A stretch of DNA of 64,000 nucleotides. It comes from Lasiodiplodia sp. COLG20 (Eukaryota > Ascomycota > Dothideomycetes > Botryosphaeriales > Botryosphaeriaceae). The DNA lies in NCBI GenBank assembly GCA_009801085.1, contig VNWV01000020.1, forward strand, positions 62,001 through 126,000. Reading direction: 5' to 3'. Of this stretch, positions 1-9,870 are shown piece by piece. The notes below the pieces were generated by a model. The model had not been told where the DNA came from. It searched no databases and worked only from the letters and a program-made list of their open reading frames with translations. The translations under genes were made by a program, and so were the position numbers. Position 1 is the first letter of the stretch. Each line of letters begins with the position of its first letter.

Positions 1-224
1 GCGTTGATCAGCAGTACGTGGAAGGAGGCCAAACGCGGCAGCAAGCGGCGGCAAGCCGAAGGCAACAACAAACGGCAGCAGCTCATTCTCAGCAACCGGC
101 AACCCAGGTTCAGCACTCACACAATCGCCCTTCGTCTCCTGCAGAGGGTGGTGGCGTTGGAGAGGTGAAAGTCGTGGTCGACCCACGTGTCTCGAGCGGC
201 GAAGAAGAGGAGGACGATCATTAG
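1..224 (+). CDS. possible 3' end of a truncated gene
   Basis: An open frame enters from the left edge and stops at 222-224. Its C-terminal stretch is rich in Gln, Ala and Ser and ends in an acidic tail (EEEEDDH), like the disordered C-termini of many fungal membrane or nuclear proteins. A second frame (positions 1-168) is also open and more basic, so the true frame cannot be decided from this fragment. No family is recognised. The gene may equally end before the window begins. Confidence 0.3.
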   Translation, partial: VDQQYVEGGQTRQQAAASRRQQQTAAAHSQQPATQVQHSHNRPSSPAEGGGVGEVKVVVDPRVSSGEEEEDDH

Positions 225-784
225 GAACAGCTACTTGGCAGCATTTTCCTCTGGCATTACGCACGGAGTTCATAAGTACAGCAAATGGGCATCGGTCTTG
301 TAATTCGATGCATGGATTGGAGAGGTAGTAGGCAGAGCTTGGTAAGGTCATGAAGATAGTTAGTCAGAGAAACACGAGGCCAATAGCCTTCATCATCATT
401 CAATCAAAACGCTCCACAAAACTTTCTATTATCTGCCAAGTTGGATGCCAAGGTTTGAGTTACGTGTTGGCGAATCGTCCATATGTAACATGTCGGAAAC
501 AAAAGAGAAGAGTCATTTGATTGCGTCAATCATTCTAAACTTGTAGTCAACTCTGCCTGTGTAGGCCGGACCCAGCGCCGTTCAATGATTTAAATCTGAG
601 CCAATTAAATGGAGTTTCATCCTGCAGGTAAGCAGCCCTTTATGCGAGCAGCCCTATATTCTTGCCAAGAGCGCTGCCGTCTTAGCCGGAATAGTAAAGC
701 TGAAATCTAAAAGCGAGCCAATGATATCTTTGTTACTAGTACCACCCGATAGCCCAGAACTCCTCTGAACGTCCAGCCAAACAC
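225..784. other. intergenic, contains repeat copy 1
   Basis: AT-rich spacer downstream of the minus-strand gene at 785-2371. It holds the first copy of a dispersed repeat (about 472-728). No gene is seen. Confidence 0.6.
472..728 (+). repeat. dispersed direct repeat, copy 1
   Basis: This stretch aligns end to end with about 5126-5420 in the same orientation. The best-conserved core is an identical 22-nt stretch around 613-636 (matching about 5273-5295), centred on CATCCTGCAGGTAAGCAGCC. The rest shows many substitutions, largely transitions, and copy 2 carries an extra GCAAGCAGCCTC-like expansion. Neither copy keeps a convincing reading frame. It may be a relic of a mobile element or of a duplicated gene flank. 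Confidence 0.55.
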
Positions 785-2371
785 CTACAAAATCACCACC
801 AACAACAACAAACTCACACCAACACACCCCTCCAACACCCACCACCCCTGCCTCAGCTCCCCCCTCACCATCACCGCACCCGAACTCCCCCTACCACCAC
901 CACCCGCCGTCCCCTCAGCCGCTCCTCCTCCTCCCCCAGTCCCGCTCCCACTTCCCCCACCATCCCCCGTACTACTCCGCCCACTCAAATCATTTCCTCC
1001 TCCCCCACCGCTCGTCTCCGTCGCCGTTCCCGCCGCCAACCCCCTCGCCACCGTCTCCCCATCCACCACCACCTCTCCCCCCGTCCCAACACTCACCACT
1101 GCTCCACCAACCGTCGCCGCCGCTGCCGACCCGTCTGCGCCCAGCGTCGTCCACAGCGGCAGCACGACGCCGCCGTCGGCGTCAGTGTAGATCGGGACAG
1201 CGTTGCTGGGACCCAAAGTCGCTTGCGTGGCAGCGTCGGAGGCAGACGGGGTGGCGAAGAAATAGGTGCGGCCGGAGCTGTCTGTCGCGCCGGTGGGGCT
1301 GGAGAGCGCGGGGCAGGATGCGCCGAGGCCGCACAGGATGAGGGAGGCGAGGGATGTGAGTTGGGAGGCGGCGCTGCTGAGGGCGGGGGCGATGGTTGTG
1401 GAGGGGGTAGAGGGGGAAGTAGGGGAGGGGGAGGTGGAGGGCGCGGATGAAGAAGGTGGTGGAGTCGAGGGGGACGAGGGCGTCTCCTCCATCATACGGA
1501 TGTCAGTCGTCTGCGCAGGCGTGGCGCGCACCTTCGCCGACGGCGCGCCCATGAAGGCCGAGAAGCTGCAGTAGTCGAGCGCCGGGTAGAGGCTGTGGAA
1601 GGCCTCGTTGAAGCCCGGGATGGGGAACGTCACTTCGGCCGGCAGCTCTTCGTACGGGGTGCCCGTTGTAGGCAGGGGGATGGGGGCGGGCTGGTTGAAC
1701 CAGGCGGAGGTGGTGAAGTTGGTGCCGTTGCTGCAGCGGCCTGTTTGGTGCACGTGGATGCGGTCGAAGATGAGGGCGTAGGGGGTGGGGTAGGTTCTGC
1801 GCTGGTAAGCTTTAGGGTCAGGTGTTGGGGAGGGATGAGGGGGCTTTACAGAATTGCCGTGCCGATCTTTTCGGTGGTCCCGTATACGGCGTCGACTTCG
1901 GAAATGCAGTATGGCCCGATCGGGGAGACTTGGGCGGCCGGGATGAGGCTGGTGTGGCTCTGCATGTCTAAGCGGGTGGCAGTGTTTTTGATGGTTCGCG
2001 TGGCTGTGGTTCTGGTTGTAGACTGGTCCTGGACGACGTCGTACTGAACGGTCTCGTTGTAGAAAGGGAGTTGAGCGGTCAGCCAGTAAATTACCCGCAC
2101 TTCAATAGTTCCGGCATGCTCGCGAGAATCAAAAGAGCCGCATGACACCGTATCAGGTAACTCGCCACCACAGATGTTGCGGAACGCGTCCGCAGCTTCA
2201 TACGAAGCTGCAAACGCGTCGAAGGCTGTAGAAGTCGCTGCGATAACGGCTGCATCACTTGTGTATAAGCACCCTGACCAAGTTAATTATCCCGATGGGG
2301 CACTCACTATTCTGTGGTGAAGCACCAACGAGGCTCACTCCGCACGCCAAGAAGTAGACCAACTTCCACAT
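785..2371 (-). CDS. secreted, probably GPI-anchored Ser/Thr/Gly-rich protein
   Basis: Three exons give 491 residues: 2371-2308, 2249-1850 and 1796-785. The introns are 58 nt (2250-2307, GTGAGT...GCAG) and 53 nt (1797-1849, GTAAAG with a CTGAC branch point), and all phases agree. The start lies at the head of a hydrophobic signal peptide (MWKLVYFLACGVSLVGA). The first 200 residues contain several Cys and N-glycosylation sequons. The middle is Ser/Thr/Pro-rich and then Gly-rich, as in heavily O-glycosylated wall proteins. The last 20 residues are hydrophobic with almost no tail, which fits a GPI-attachment signal. No enzymatic domain is recognised. Most likely it is a cell-wall or plasma-membrane surface protein; a single-pass membrane protein is the alternative. 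Confidence 0.75.
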
Positions 2372-3067
2372 GGTGGAGAGCACGCCGTGTATGGATAAGA
2401 TTAATTGGGTGATCAGCGGGATATGGAGAACTGATGGAAAGATGAATACGAGAAAATATGAACGAACGACTTTTAGTTTGCTAAAGATTTATATAGATTA
2501 AAAAGGACGACGTCAGCCTTCAACGATGGCCCATGTGTGGTGCGATGAGCAGGCGGGCAGTGATCGGGTCGGTGGTATGCTGCCAAGTGATTGACCGTCG
2601 TACGTGTCTGACTGGCTTTGCTCTGACTTGAAGGCTGGACTGTTGACCCCGCACTTCACGCTCTCCACCGCTCATGCCAACCACCAACACCATCCTTCGA
2701 GGGATTCTATTTGTGCTTGGAACTCAGCCTTGCATTCAAGTGGCTTTATGCAAGCCGCGTACGCAATGAAATCGACTCACTTTTCATTTTTCTTCTAGTT
2801 CTATCTGCACGCTCACTGGGACATAACTAATCACTCAGTGCATGACGGCGTAATGCATAGCCAAGTGGGCTGTGTCCTCGGATGCATCCTAAAATAAGCC
2901 TGATCACGCTCAAATGTGCTTCTATGCTAGCGCAGGCTGGGGGCTGTGAGCAGAAGCCTGTCTAGATATCTTGTGCGTAGAGCCACGCAAGCTCAGCCGT
3001 GCTCATGACGATATACGGCGTTGAAAAAACGCAACGAATCAGGCCAGTAGTGTTCAAGCGCGTCACA
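2372..3067. other. intergenic, divergent promoters
   Basis: This separates the start of the minus-strand secreted protein from the plus-strand peptidase-like gene and so should hold both promoters. No signal-peptide exon for the peptidase-like gene could be found here. Confidence 0.5.
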
Positions 3068-4868
3068 ATGCCAGCACCGGTAGTCGTGCATCCAAGCCAA
3101 GAGTGGTATGTACATCTCGCACCAACACTTCAACGCATTTCTGATAAGCATCCAGGGACGAAAGCGATGGTCCATGGTCGAGCTTTGCGTTTCAAGTCGG
3201 TACACCCCCGCAGGATGTGCAACTTCACATTTCCATTGCCGAAAAGGAAACGTGGGTCGTTGGCTCAGAAGGCTGTAACAAATCAATCGTTGGATCCGTA
3301 CCCGACGAATGTGCCAAGAGTAGAGGAAGGTTATTCAAACCCCAGGATTCCAGGACGTGGCAGCTTGAAGCCTCTGTCGACCCTGAGGGCTTCTTTAACC
3401 TCTCGGAGCAGCTGACCAGGGATCTGGGGACCAATGCGGTTCGTATCATGTTGCTGTGTGGAGGTTTTTCATTGACTTCGGCTAGCTCGGGAAGTATGGT
3501 TACGATAGTGTCGGCCTTTCGTTCAATGGAGAGCCCGGTCCGGTCTTGAAGAACACGGTCGTTGCCACGTTCAACGCGACCGATTTCGCCATCGGCCAGT
3601 TCGGAGTCAACCCTAACAATATCAGCTTTGCTGACAACAATTACGTACGTACCTCTACAATGGATAGAGAAATTAACTAATGAGGTTGAAGACTAAGAGT
3701 TTTTTGTCCCGCTTACACGAGGAAGGCGAGGTTCCGAGCCGTTCTTTCAGTTTTACAGCCGGATCTTACTCAAGAAAGACCACCAACAAGAACGTCTTCG
3801 GGTCATTCATCTTTGGTGGCTATGATTCATCGCTCAAAGGCGATAAAGACATGTCTTTTGACTTTCTCAATGACGAAAACAGAGAACTTACAGTTGGCGT
3901 GCAGGCCATCACCAAAAATGGATTCACTGATTTGTTGCCGGCCCCGATTCTTGCAGCTCTGGACTCGTCGCAACCAAACATCTGGCTTCCCCTTGAAGCG
4001 TGCCAGGCATTTGAACAGGCTTTTAACCTTACGTGGAACTCGACTGCGGAGCAGTACTTGCTGGACTCAGCTTCACATGCCCGTCTATTCGAGGAGAATC
4101 CCAGTGTTACATTCCGCCTTGGAAACACTGGTGATAGCGAAGAGAATATCGACATTCTCCTCCCCTTTTCAGCTTTCGATCTCACACGAAAAGACTCCAC
4201 ATCGACGTCTCAGCCTTACTTCCCGCTAAAGAGAGCGGAAAAGGTCTCCCAGGCAAGCTTCACCTAAGAAAGCTCTTTGAAAATTACTAAGCATACTGCA
4301 GTACGCACTTGGCCGAGCCTTCTTCCAGGAAGCCTACCTCATCGCCGACTACGACAAAGAAACTTTCTCGCTATCGCAACGCAGGTGGAGCGATGAGGCA
4401 CCCGACATTGAGCCGATTCCTTTGCCTCCAAAGAAGCCTCTTCCGGGTGGAGCCGTTGCAGGTATCGTGGTGGGAGTTGTCATGGGTGTGGGTATTGTCG
4501 TCGCTGCATTGATCTGGTGGTTCCGTCGTCGGCGAGCCACCATCATCGAGTCTAGAAGATCTTCTACTATCAAAGCAGAGCCATCTACGCCGGCGACGAT
4601 CGAATCAAAGATCTTTGAGCTTGGTGAAGTTCGGAACGTATATATACCCCCGCAAGAGCAGCAAGTACGCGTCCACGAGTTGCCCTCTACGCCGGGGGCG
4701 ATGGAGCTTGATGGATCGGGGAATGTATATGTACCCCCAAAAGAGCAACAGCCACGCGTCCACGAGATGCCTGCTGAGGGTCCTATGTATGAGCTAGCAG
4801 CAGAGTCGCAACAGTGCGAGCTAGAAGGCACACCGCCTCCGAAAGAGAGTCCTCGGGAAACGAAGTAG
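3068..4868 (+). CDS. membrane-anchored aspartic-peptidase-like protein (A1 fold, first catalytic Asp missing)
   Basis: Five exons (3068-3105, 3156-3438, 3486-3644, 3692-4252, 4302-4868) give 535 residues with every phase consistent. The order is that of fungal A1 aspartic-peptidase-like proteins: PSQEW-DxxDGPWSSFAFQVGTPPQ at the N-terminus, FGSFIFGGYDSS in the middle, a second active-site-like LDSSQPNIWLP, and YALGRAFFQEAYL before the tail. At the first active site, where active enzymes have D-T/S-G, it reads ISIAEKETWVV, so it is probably not proteolytic. A transmembrane helix (AGIVVGVVMGVGIVVAALIW) and a basic RRRR stop-transfer follow, then a cytoplasmic tail with two copies of a VY-I/V-PP-x-EQQ-x-RVHE repeat. 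Intron 4 has a GC-AG boundary; intron 2 starts with GTTCGT. No signal peptide is visible, so a 5' exon may be missing. It could be a surface sensor or binding protein. Confidence 0.8.
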
Positions 4869-5515
4869 TGATGAGATTATCGAATTCTACCATCTTCGCG
4901 TAGACGGAGGACTGATGTAGCTCGGCTTATTCGAGTGCCTAACTTAAATGAAATTGCCCCATCCACCAGTTTTCATTGGCTATTAGTAATAGCCTTCCAC
5001 CTTCATGTCCTCTTAGATGCCCATGCACCAGTGCCAGCGCTCAGAGGGGGACCCTTGCGCAAAGAATCGAAGTCGAGACTACCCATTGTAATTATTGACT
5101 GTCAGCGCTTGAAAAACATGGGGACGAATCGTCTAATATGTAATATGTCCGAAATAGAAGAGAAAAGTCATGGGATTACGCTACGCCCTCTAAATTGACA
5201 GAGAAGTATACTAGTGTGCGTCACGCCTATTGGCATTGGATGGTCCAATCTCAGCTGATCGAATGGGATGGTGTTTCATCCTGCAGGTAAGCAGCCTCGT
5301 GCGCAAGCAGCCTCGCGCGCAAGCAGTCTCATACGCGAACAGCCCCATGTTCATGCCAAGGCTACTGCTGCCTAATAATGGCAAGGCTGATATCTGTAAG
5401 CGAGCTGAACAGATGTTATCATCAGCCTTGTGGCGAGAATAGCTCATAATATACTGTAGCTACTCACGCGTTGCACAACTATCGCATACACTAGCCAGAG
5501 CTTGAACACTTCATC
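4869..5515. other. intergenic with repeat copy 2
   Basis: Spacer between two plus-strand genes. Most of its right half is the second copy of the dispersed repeat; the rest shows no gene. Confidence 0.55.
5126..5420 (+). repeat. dispersed direct repeat, copy 2
   Basis: Partner of the sequence at 472-728, same orientation, about 4.65 kb away. It carries a local expansion of a roughly 14-nt unit (GCAAGCAGCCTC-like, 5290-5345) that copy 1 has only once. It ends about 95 nt upstream of the membrane-protein start at 5516, so it may include that gene's promoter. Confidence 0.55.
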
Positions 5516-6580
5516 ATGTATTCAATCTGTTTCTTCTTGGTACTTTTTCTCAGCGTCCATGTCAGGCTCACCAGCGCTTCGACAAGCCAATTCCAGAAGT
5601 GGTATCCACAGTACGAGGGCCTGTTCTCCAACATCCTCCGTAACAACTGCTCTAGAGAGTATGAAGCCTATCTTCACCGGGAGTGGCTAGGCCCGGAATG
5701 GTGGGGTGTTTCGCGTTTCGCCGCACCAGTTGTCGATTGTTTGCTGAAAGCGACACCCGAAGCCTCCAAAGCGGACATGGCAGGAGCCACAGTACTGCTG
5801 GGTCTGACACCCACAGTGGTCGCACTCTCAGCCTCGACTCTGGCCGAGTTGTCCTTAGTAGCCACGCGGCGACCGATATTCGGCTTTCTGAACGCCATGG
5901 GATCACCGTTCATATTGCCGATGCGCGCGTTCGATTACCCCAGCCCGGCTGCCGTTCTTGTACAACCAGCGAAACCGATCTGCATGAAGCCCATTACCAC
6001 TCCCGCTCGTCAGGTGCTCATCAGTCTCACGGAATATCTGGTTTTAGCCGCCGCTATCGCCAATACCTTCCAAAACACATACCAACTCGCCACACAAACT
6101 GTTCCCAGCGGAGCGAGCGAGTCGACGTATCGACCGCTTATTTGGTATTTTGGGATGCCGGTCATGTTCATCTTGAATGGTGTGACTTTCCACCTCCGCA
6201 TCAGTGTAGATGATCAGTCACCACGGCCAACGTCCAGATGGACATCCCTTGCGCAAATGCTTTGGTCCGAGACCACACCTTGTATCAACCAAAAGCCACT
6301 GGTCCTGCGATGGAAACGGGAATCCTATTTGTTTCTTTTGATTTCCTGGTTTACATCGCTGGTCGGCATCTCTTATCTTACATTCGCAACGGTGGTGTTT
6401 TCTGAAGCTTTGTTCATCACCATCCAGGATGCTCTCTCCGTGCTTGCTCGATTTCTACTTTCTGCAATTTTTTGTCGGATCGTGTTGATGTACGAGATTG
6501 CTGGACTTCGGAGGACGACGAGAATGCATCAACAGGACGACGGAAATGATGAAAGTGAAAGTCTCATGGCTCTAACGTAG
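5516..6580 (+). CDS. uncharacterised multi-pass membrane protein
   Basis: An intronless frame of 354 residues. It opens with a signal-peptide-like stretch (MYSICFFLVLFLSVHVRL), followed by a short luminal or extracellular segment with WYPQYEGLFSNIL and a Cys. Hydrophobic segments lie near residues 85-115, 165-185, 205-225, 270-305 and 310-335, so 5 or 6 transmembrane helices are likely. The C-terminus is acidic and cytoplasmic in character. The pattern resembles fungal hypothetical membrane proteins found in many Pezizomycotina, with no assigned function. The start is the first ATG after in-frame stops and begins directly with the hydrophobic segment. Low-copy accessory status is suggested only by the repeat immediately upstream. 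Confidence 0.75.
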   Translation: MYSICFFLVLFLSVHVRLTSASTSQFQKWYPQYEGLFSNILRNNCSREYEAYLHREWLGPEWWGVSRFAAPVVDCLLKATPEASKADMAGATVLLGLTPTVVALSASTLAELSLVATRRPIFGFLNAMGSPFILPMRAFDYPSPAAVLVQPAKPICMKPITTPARQVLISLTEYLVLAAAIANTFQNTYQLATQTVPSGASESTYRPLIWYFGMPVMFILNGVTFHLRISVDDQSPRPTSRWTSLAQMLWSETTPCINQKPLVLRWKRESYLFLLISWFTSLVGISYLTFATVVFSEALFITIQDALSVLARFLLSAIFCRIVLMYEIAGLRRTTRMHQQDDGNDESESLMALT

Positions 6581-7456
6581 GAGTGGGGCCGGGTAGTTGA
6601 GCTATGCGCCTTCGCGGTGCATGGTAAAGGTGAGCGGCGGCGGACCGCGTGGAAAGGAGCGCAGAGCAAGGGGGAGGGAGCGAAGGTGGCGCCGGTAGCG
6701 CGTGTGCCGAAGCGGGGGACGGGTCAGAGGCATCACGACATCGTATTCCTAGTCCTAGTCCTCGGAAGGGAAAGAGGAAGACGATCGCTGGTGGTGGGGG
6801 GCTGATTCCACCCCTCTCGATATCGGGTATCTTGTTCCGGTCTCAACCATCGCCCCACTCTCATATTTGCATATCCAGCAGGAAGTGGGTCCGCGATGCA
6901 GAACAAAGCGGTTATTGCCGCGAGATCGCATCCAAAATTAGACAAGATACGCATTCCTGGCGTGTCCTTCGGACCTGAGATCTGACTATCATTGGCGGTA
7001 AAATATTGAGCTGCGGATTTTTTTTTTTTGTAAAAGGGCCTACATTGAGAGCGACGTTCCAAAAAAGAAGGAACTACGGGTTCCAAATTAGCTTACTATT
7101 TTCTGGGCGCCGTTCAACAAAGTTGAGCTTAATTGTGAAAGAATTGGTAATTGTCTGATCGTCTTGTTGGATGGTGGAGACTGCCAGCTGGCCTTTCAGT
7201 TTTCATGCATGGAAACAGACGAGGACATACACACAGTTTTGGGAAGCTGCACCGAGCTGCATACATATGATGGGACCGTAATAGATACACTGAATTATTC
7301 CAAATTTTATCCCCCAAGCCAGAGCAGAGGAACACCTCGTTCATCCCTCAGAACCTGTTGTCACTTAAGCTCTTTCCTCCACGACTACACTCATCTCCCG
7401 AAGGCCCTAGATTATACCTCTCTCAACCTAGGGTAGATGTCACCCTCGTATATAAA
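6581..7456. other. intergenic
   Basis: About 0.9 kb between the membrane protein and the HET gene. It includes a 12-nt T run near 7018-7030. A TATAAA sits directly against the HET start codon, too close to be its TATA box. No gene seen. Confidence 0.5.
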
Positions 7457-9703
7457 ATGCGATGTGGCATATGCAATTTCGACTCCAATGCCCCTCACAA
7501 ATTCCTATCCTCTGGTAAAGCGAATTTCAATTTCGATTCCAAAGCAGATATCACTCGAGCAATCGCCCGCGGTTGTTGGATCTGTCGTACAATTCGCGAC
7601 GCCCTGCTTCCATTTAATCGGTACCTACCTCCAGAATGGCATTGCAAACATGATGATCTGGATATTTTGGGAGAATGCAAAGAGTGTTTGCGCGTCGAAA
7701 ATATCTCCCTCAGTTTCGGTGCGGATCCAAGCCATGGAGTAGAAATCAAGGTAGCCAATAACAATGGGAGGAACAACCGGGAAACATTCTCTATTATCGG
7801 TATCCATTTCGACAGTCTTCATTTCGGCAAAAAAGACTGACAAAGAATAGGCAAAAAGATACCATGGCCCAGAGGGTTAAAGCCCCCACCTACATCCCGA
7901 ATCGAATACCTGTCGAATCTTTCACGACACTCTCGACTTGATCAAGCTCGCGCTTGGATTGACAGATGTACTCTAGAGCATCCAGGTTGCCAGCAGTCGT
8001 CCTGTTCCCCCAAGCGTCTTCTTGAAATACGAGAAAAAAGAGGAATACTTGATGATGGACCCTCTGTCAATCTGTACTGTCCTGAAGATTCCGTAAAGTA
8101 TGCTTGCTTGAGCTACTGCTGGGGTCAGTCTGGAAACTTGGAGACTCTGGCGAACAATATTGACAGCCATTTCTCCAAGATTCCCTTCAACGACCTTCCA
8201 AAAACGATCCAAGATGCAGTGCGGATCTGTTTGGCGCTAGGGATCTATTATCTCTGGGTCGACGCACTTTGCATAGTGCAGGATGATGAGAACGATTGGG
8301 CGTCAGAATGTATGAGAATGGGCGATATATATTCTGGAGCTTATGTAACTCTTGCCGCGGTCCAAGGCCACCACTCGGAAGCCGGACTTTTACGTGTCAA
8401 GCCGTTCAAGGTAGCTCGGATCAAGGTATGGCCACCGACTGGCTCTCCCACCAAAGCCTTCGTGTACCGCCAGTTACAACACCGCTACCCAAACCGCAAA
8501 TTGCATAAACAACACCTGAAACAGCGGCCACTGCTTACTCGTGGGTGGGTCTACCAGGAATTGTTGCTCTCCCCAAGGGTACTTCGCTTCGATGCAGATG
8601 AGTTATCCTTCGAATGCCGAGAAGGCATGATGTGCGAATGTGGGCTGCCCCCAGACGTAAGCAGCAACTACAATTTCATCAAAACCTTGGGCCACGATAA
8701 AGCTACCAGGTCGGAAATGGAATCTGATCCGAACAGTCTCGTATGCGACACTAAACAGCAATTTGCTGCTAGGAGAAAGGACTTTTCACTAGTTGAGAAT
8801 GGCATCCTTTCACATCCGAACGCCTTTAGACTTTGGTACGGGATGGTCGAACAGTATTCTTCCATGACACTTACGAAGCAAAGCGATCGCCTTCCAGCAT
8901 TCTCGGCCATAGCTTCAAAGTTCTCACGATACGGCGGAAAATACTACGCCGGAGTCTGGCAGAATGACTTCATTTCTGGACTCGAATGGTTTCGCCCATG
9001 GAACCCATTGCGCCCAGCCACTCGGGGATCAGACCACTTGACTTCAGTCACTGACAGCACACCGTCATGGTCGTGGGCATCACAGCCGGATTCTGTGCAC
9101 TACCATGGAGTCTATCATGGGTACCTAAGCTATACCGCCAAAATTTCGATCAAAAGTCTGGATCTTTCGAATGAGGCCAACATTTTTGGAGGTGTATCAA
9201 GTGGTTATTTAGATGCGTCCGGCCTCCTGAAACCTGCAAAGTTGAGTCTCAATTCCAATCACGATAAACCTTGGGAAGGGCCGTACAGACTGTATCGACA
9301 CGACGAATCCAGGACAGATGGAATGGTAGACAGATACGTCACTTTTTATCCCGATTGTGGAATACCTTGCGAATTAGAGGCAAAAATGCTCCGCACTCCA
9401 AACAGCGTGTACTGCTTTCTTCTCACCAGAAGCCATTGTGATAACGATGAGAAATATGAGGAATATGAGGAAGATGAGGGAGATGAGAAAGGTGAGGAAG
9501 ACAAGGAAGACAAGGAAGATGAGGAAGACAAGGAAGATGAGGAAGATAAGAAAGATGAAGATTGGAACCACGAATTTTCCCTAGTCTTAGGACTTGTTGA
9601 CGAGAAGCAACAACTATACAGAAGGATTGGATTTATGAACGATGAGTATCGAGGCAGAAGTTGGTTTGATGATGCAAAAGAGGCTAGAATTCTCATTGAG
9701 TAA
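7457..9703 (+). CDS. HET-domain protein (heterokaryon incompatibility type)
   Basis: Two exons (7457-7799, 7851-9703) give 731 residues. The 51-nt intron has GTATCC, a CTGAC branch point and TAG; its length is a multiple of three, but it contains an in-frame TGA, so it must be removed. The N-terminus has a CxxC pair (CGIC) and a second (CWIC), as in many HET proteins. The HET core follows: W-I-x-R-C upstream, YACLSYCWG at residues 198-206 and YYLWVDALCIVQDD at 247-260, then the RGWVYQE-type motif. HET domains act in fungal self/non-self recognition and trigger programmed cell death after fusion of unlike hyphae. The C-terminal region (about residues 648-686) is an unusual Glu/Asp/Lys low-complexity tract. 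Start choice: first ATG of the frame, beginning at the first Cys motif. Confidence 0.85.
9448..9562 (+). repeat. minisatellite-like GA-rich tract inside the HET gene
   Basis: Imperfect repeats of GAAGAT/GACAAG-type hexamers and 12-mers encode alternating E-D-K runs. Replication slippage here would change protein length in steps without breaking the frame. Confidence 0.7.
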
Positions 9704-9870
9704 CTATTTCCTACATACAAATTGGCATTTCGATTTCTTTTACATTCCTATCTTGAGGTCGAGATTTTTTTTTTTTTTTTGGCCACGCTATGGTGTCGAG
9801 GTCCAGAGAACCCACTCCAGTCTTCCCTTCTCCCCCCTCCCCAATTCCACTCTCCCTCCCCTCACCCCAT

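Noticed and set aside
7451..7456. TATAAA as a TATA box for the HET gene
   Set aside because: It abuts the start codon, too close to serve as its core promoter for that ATG.
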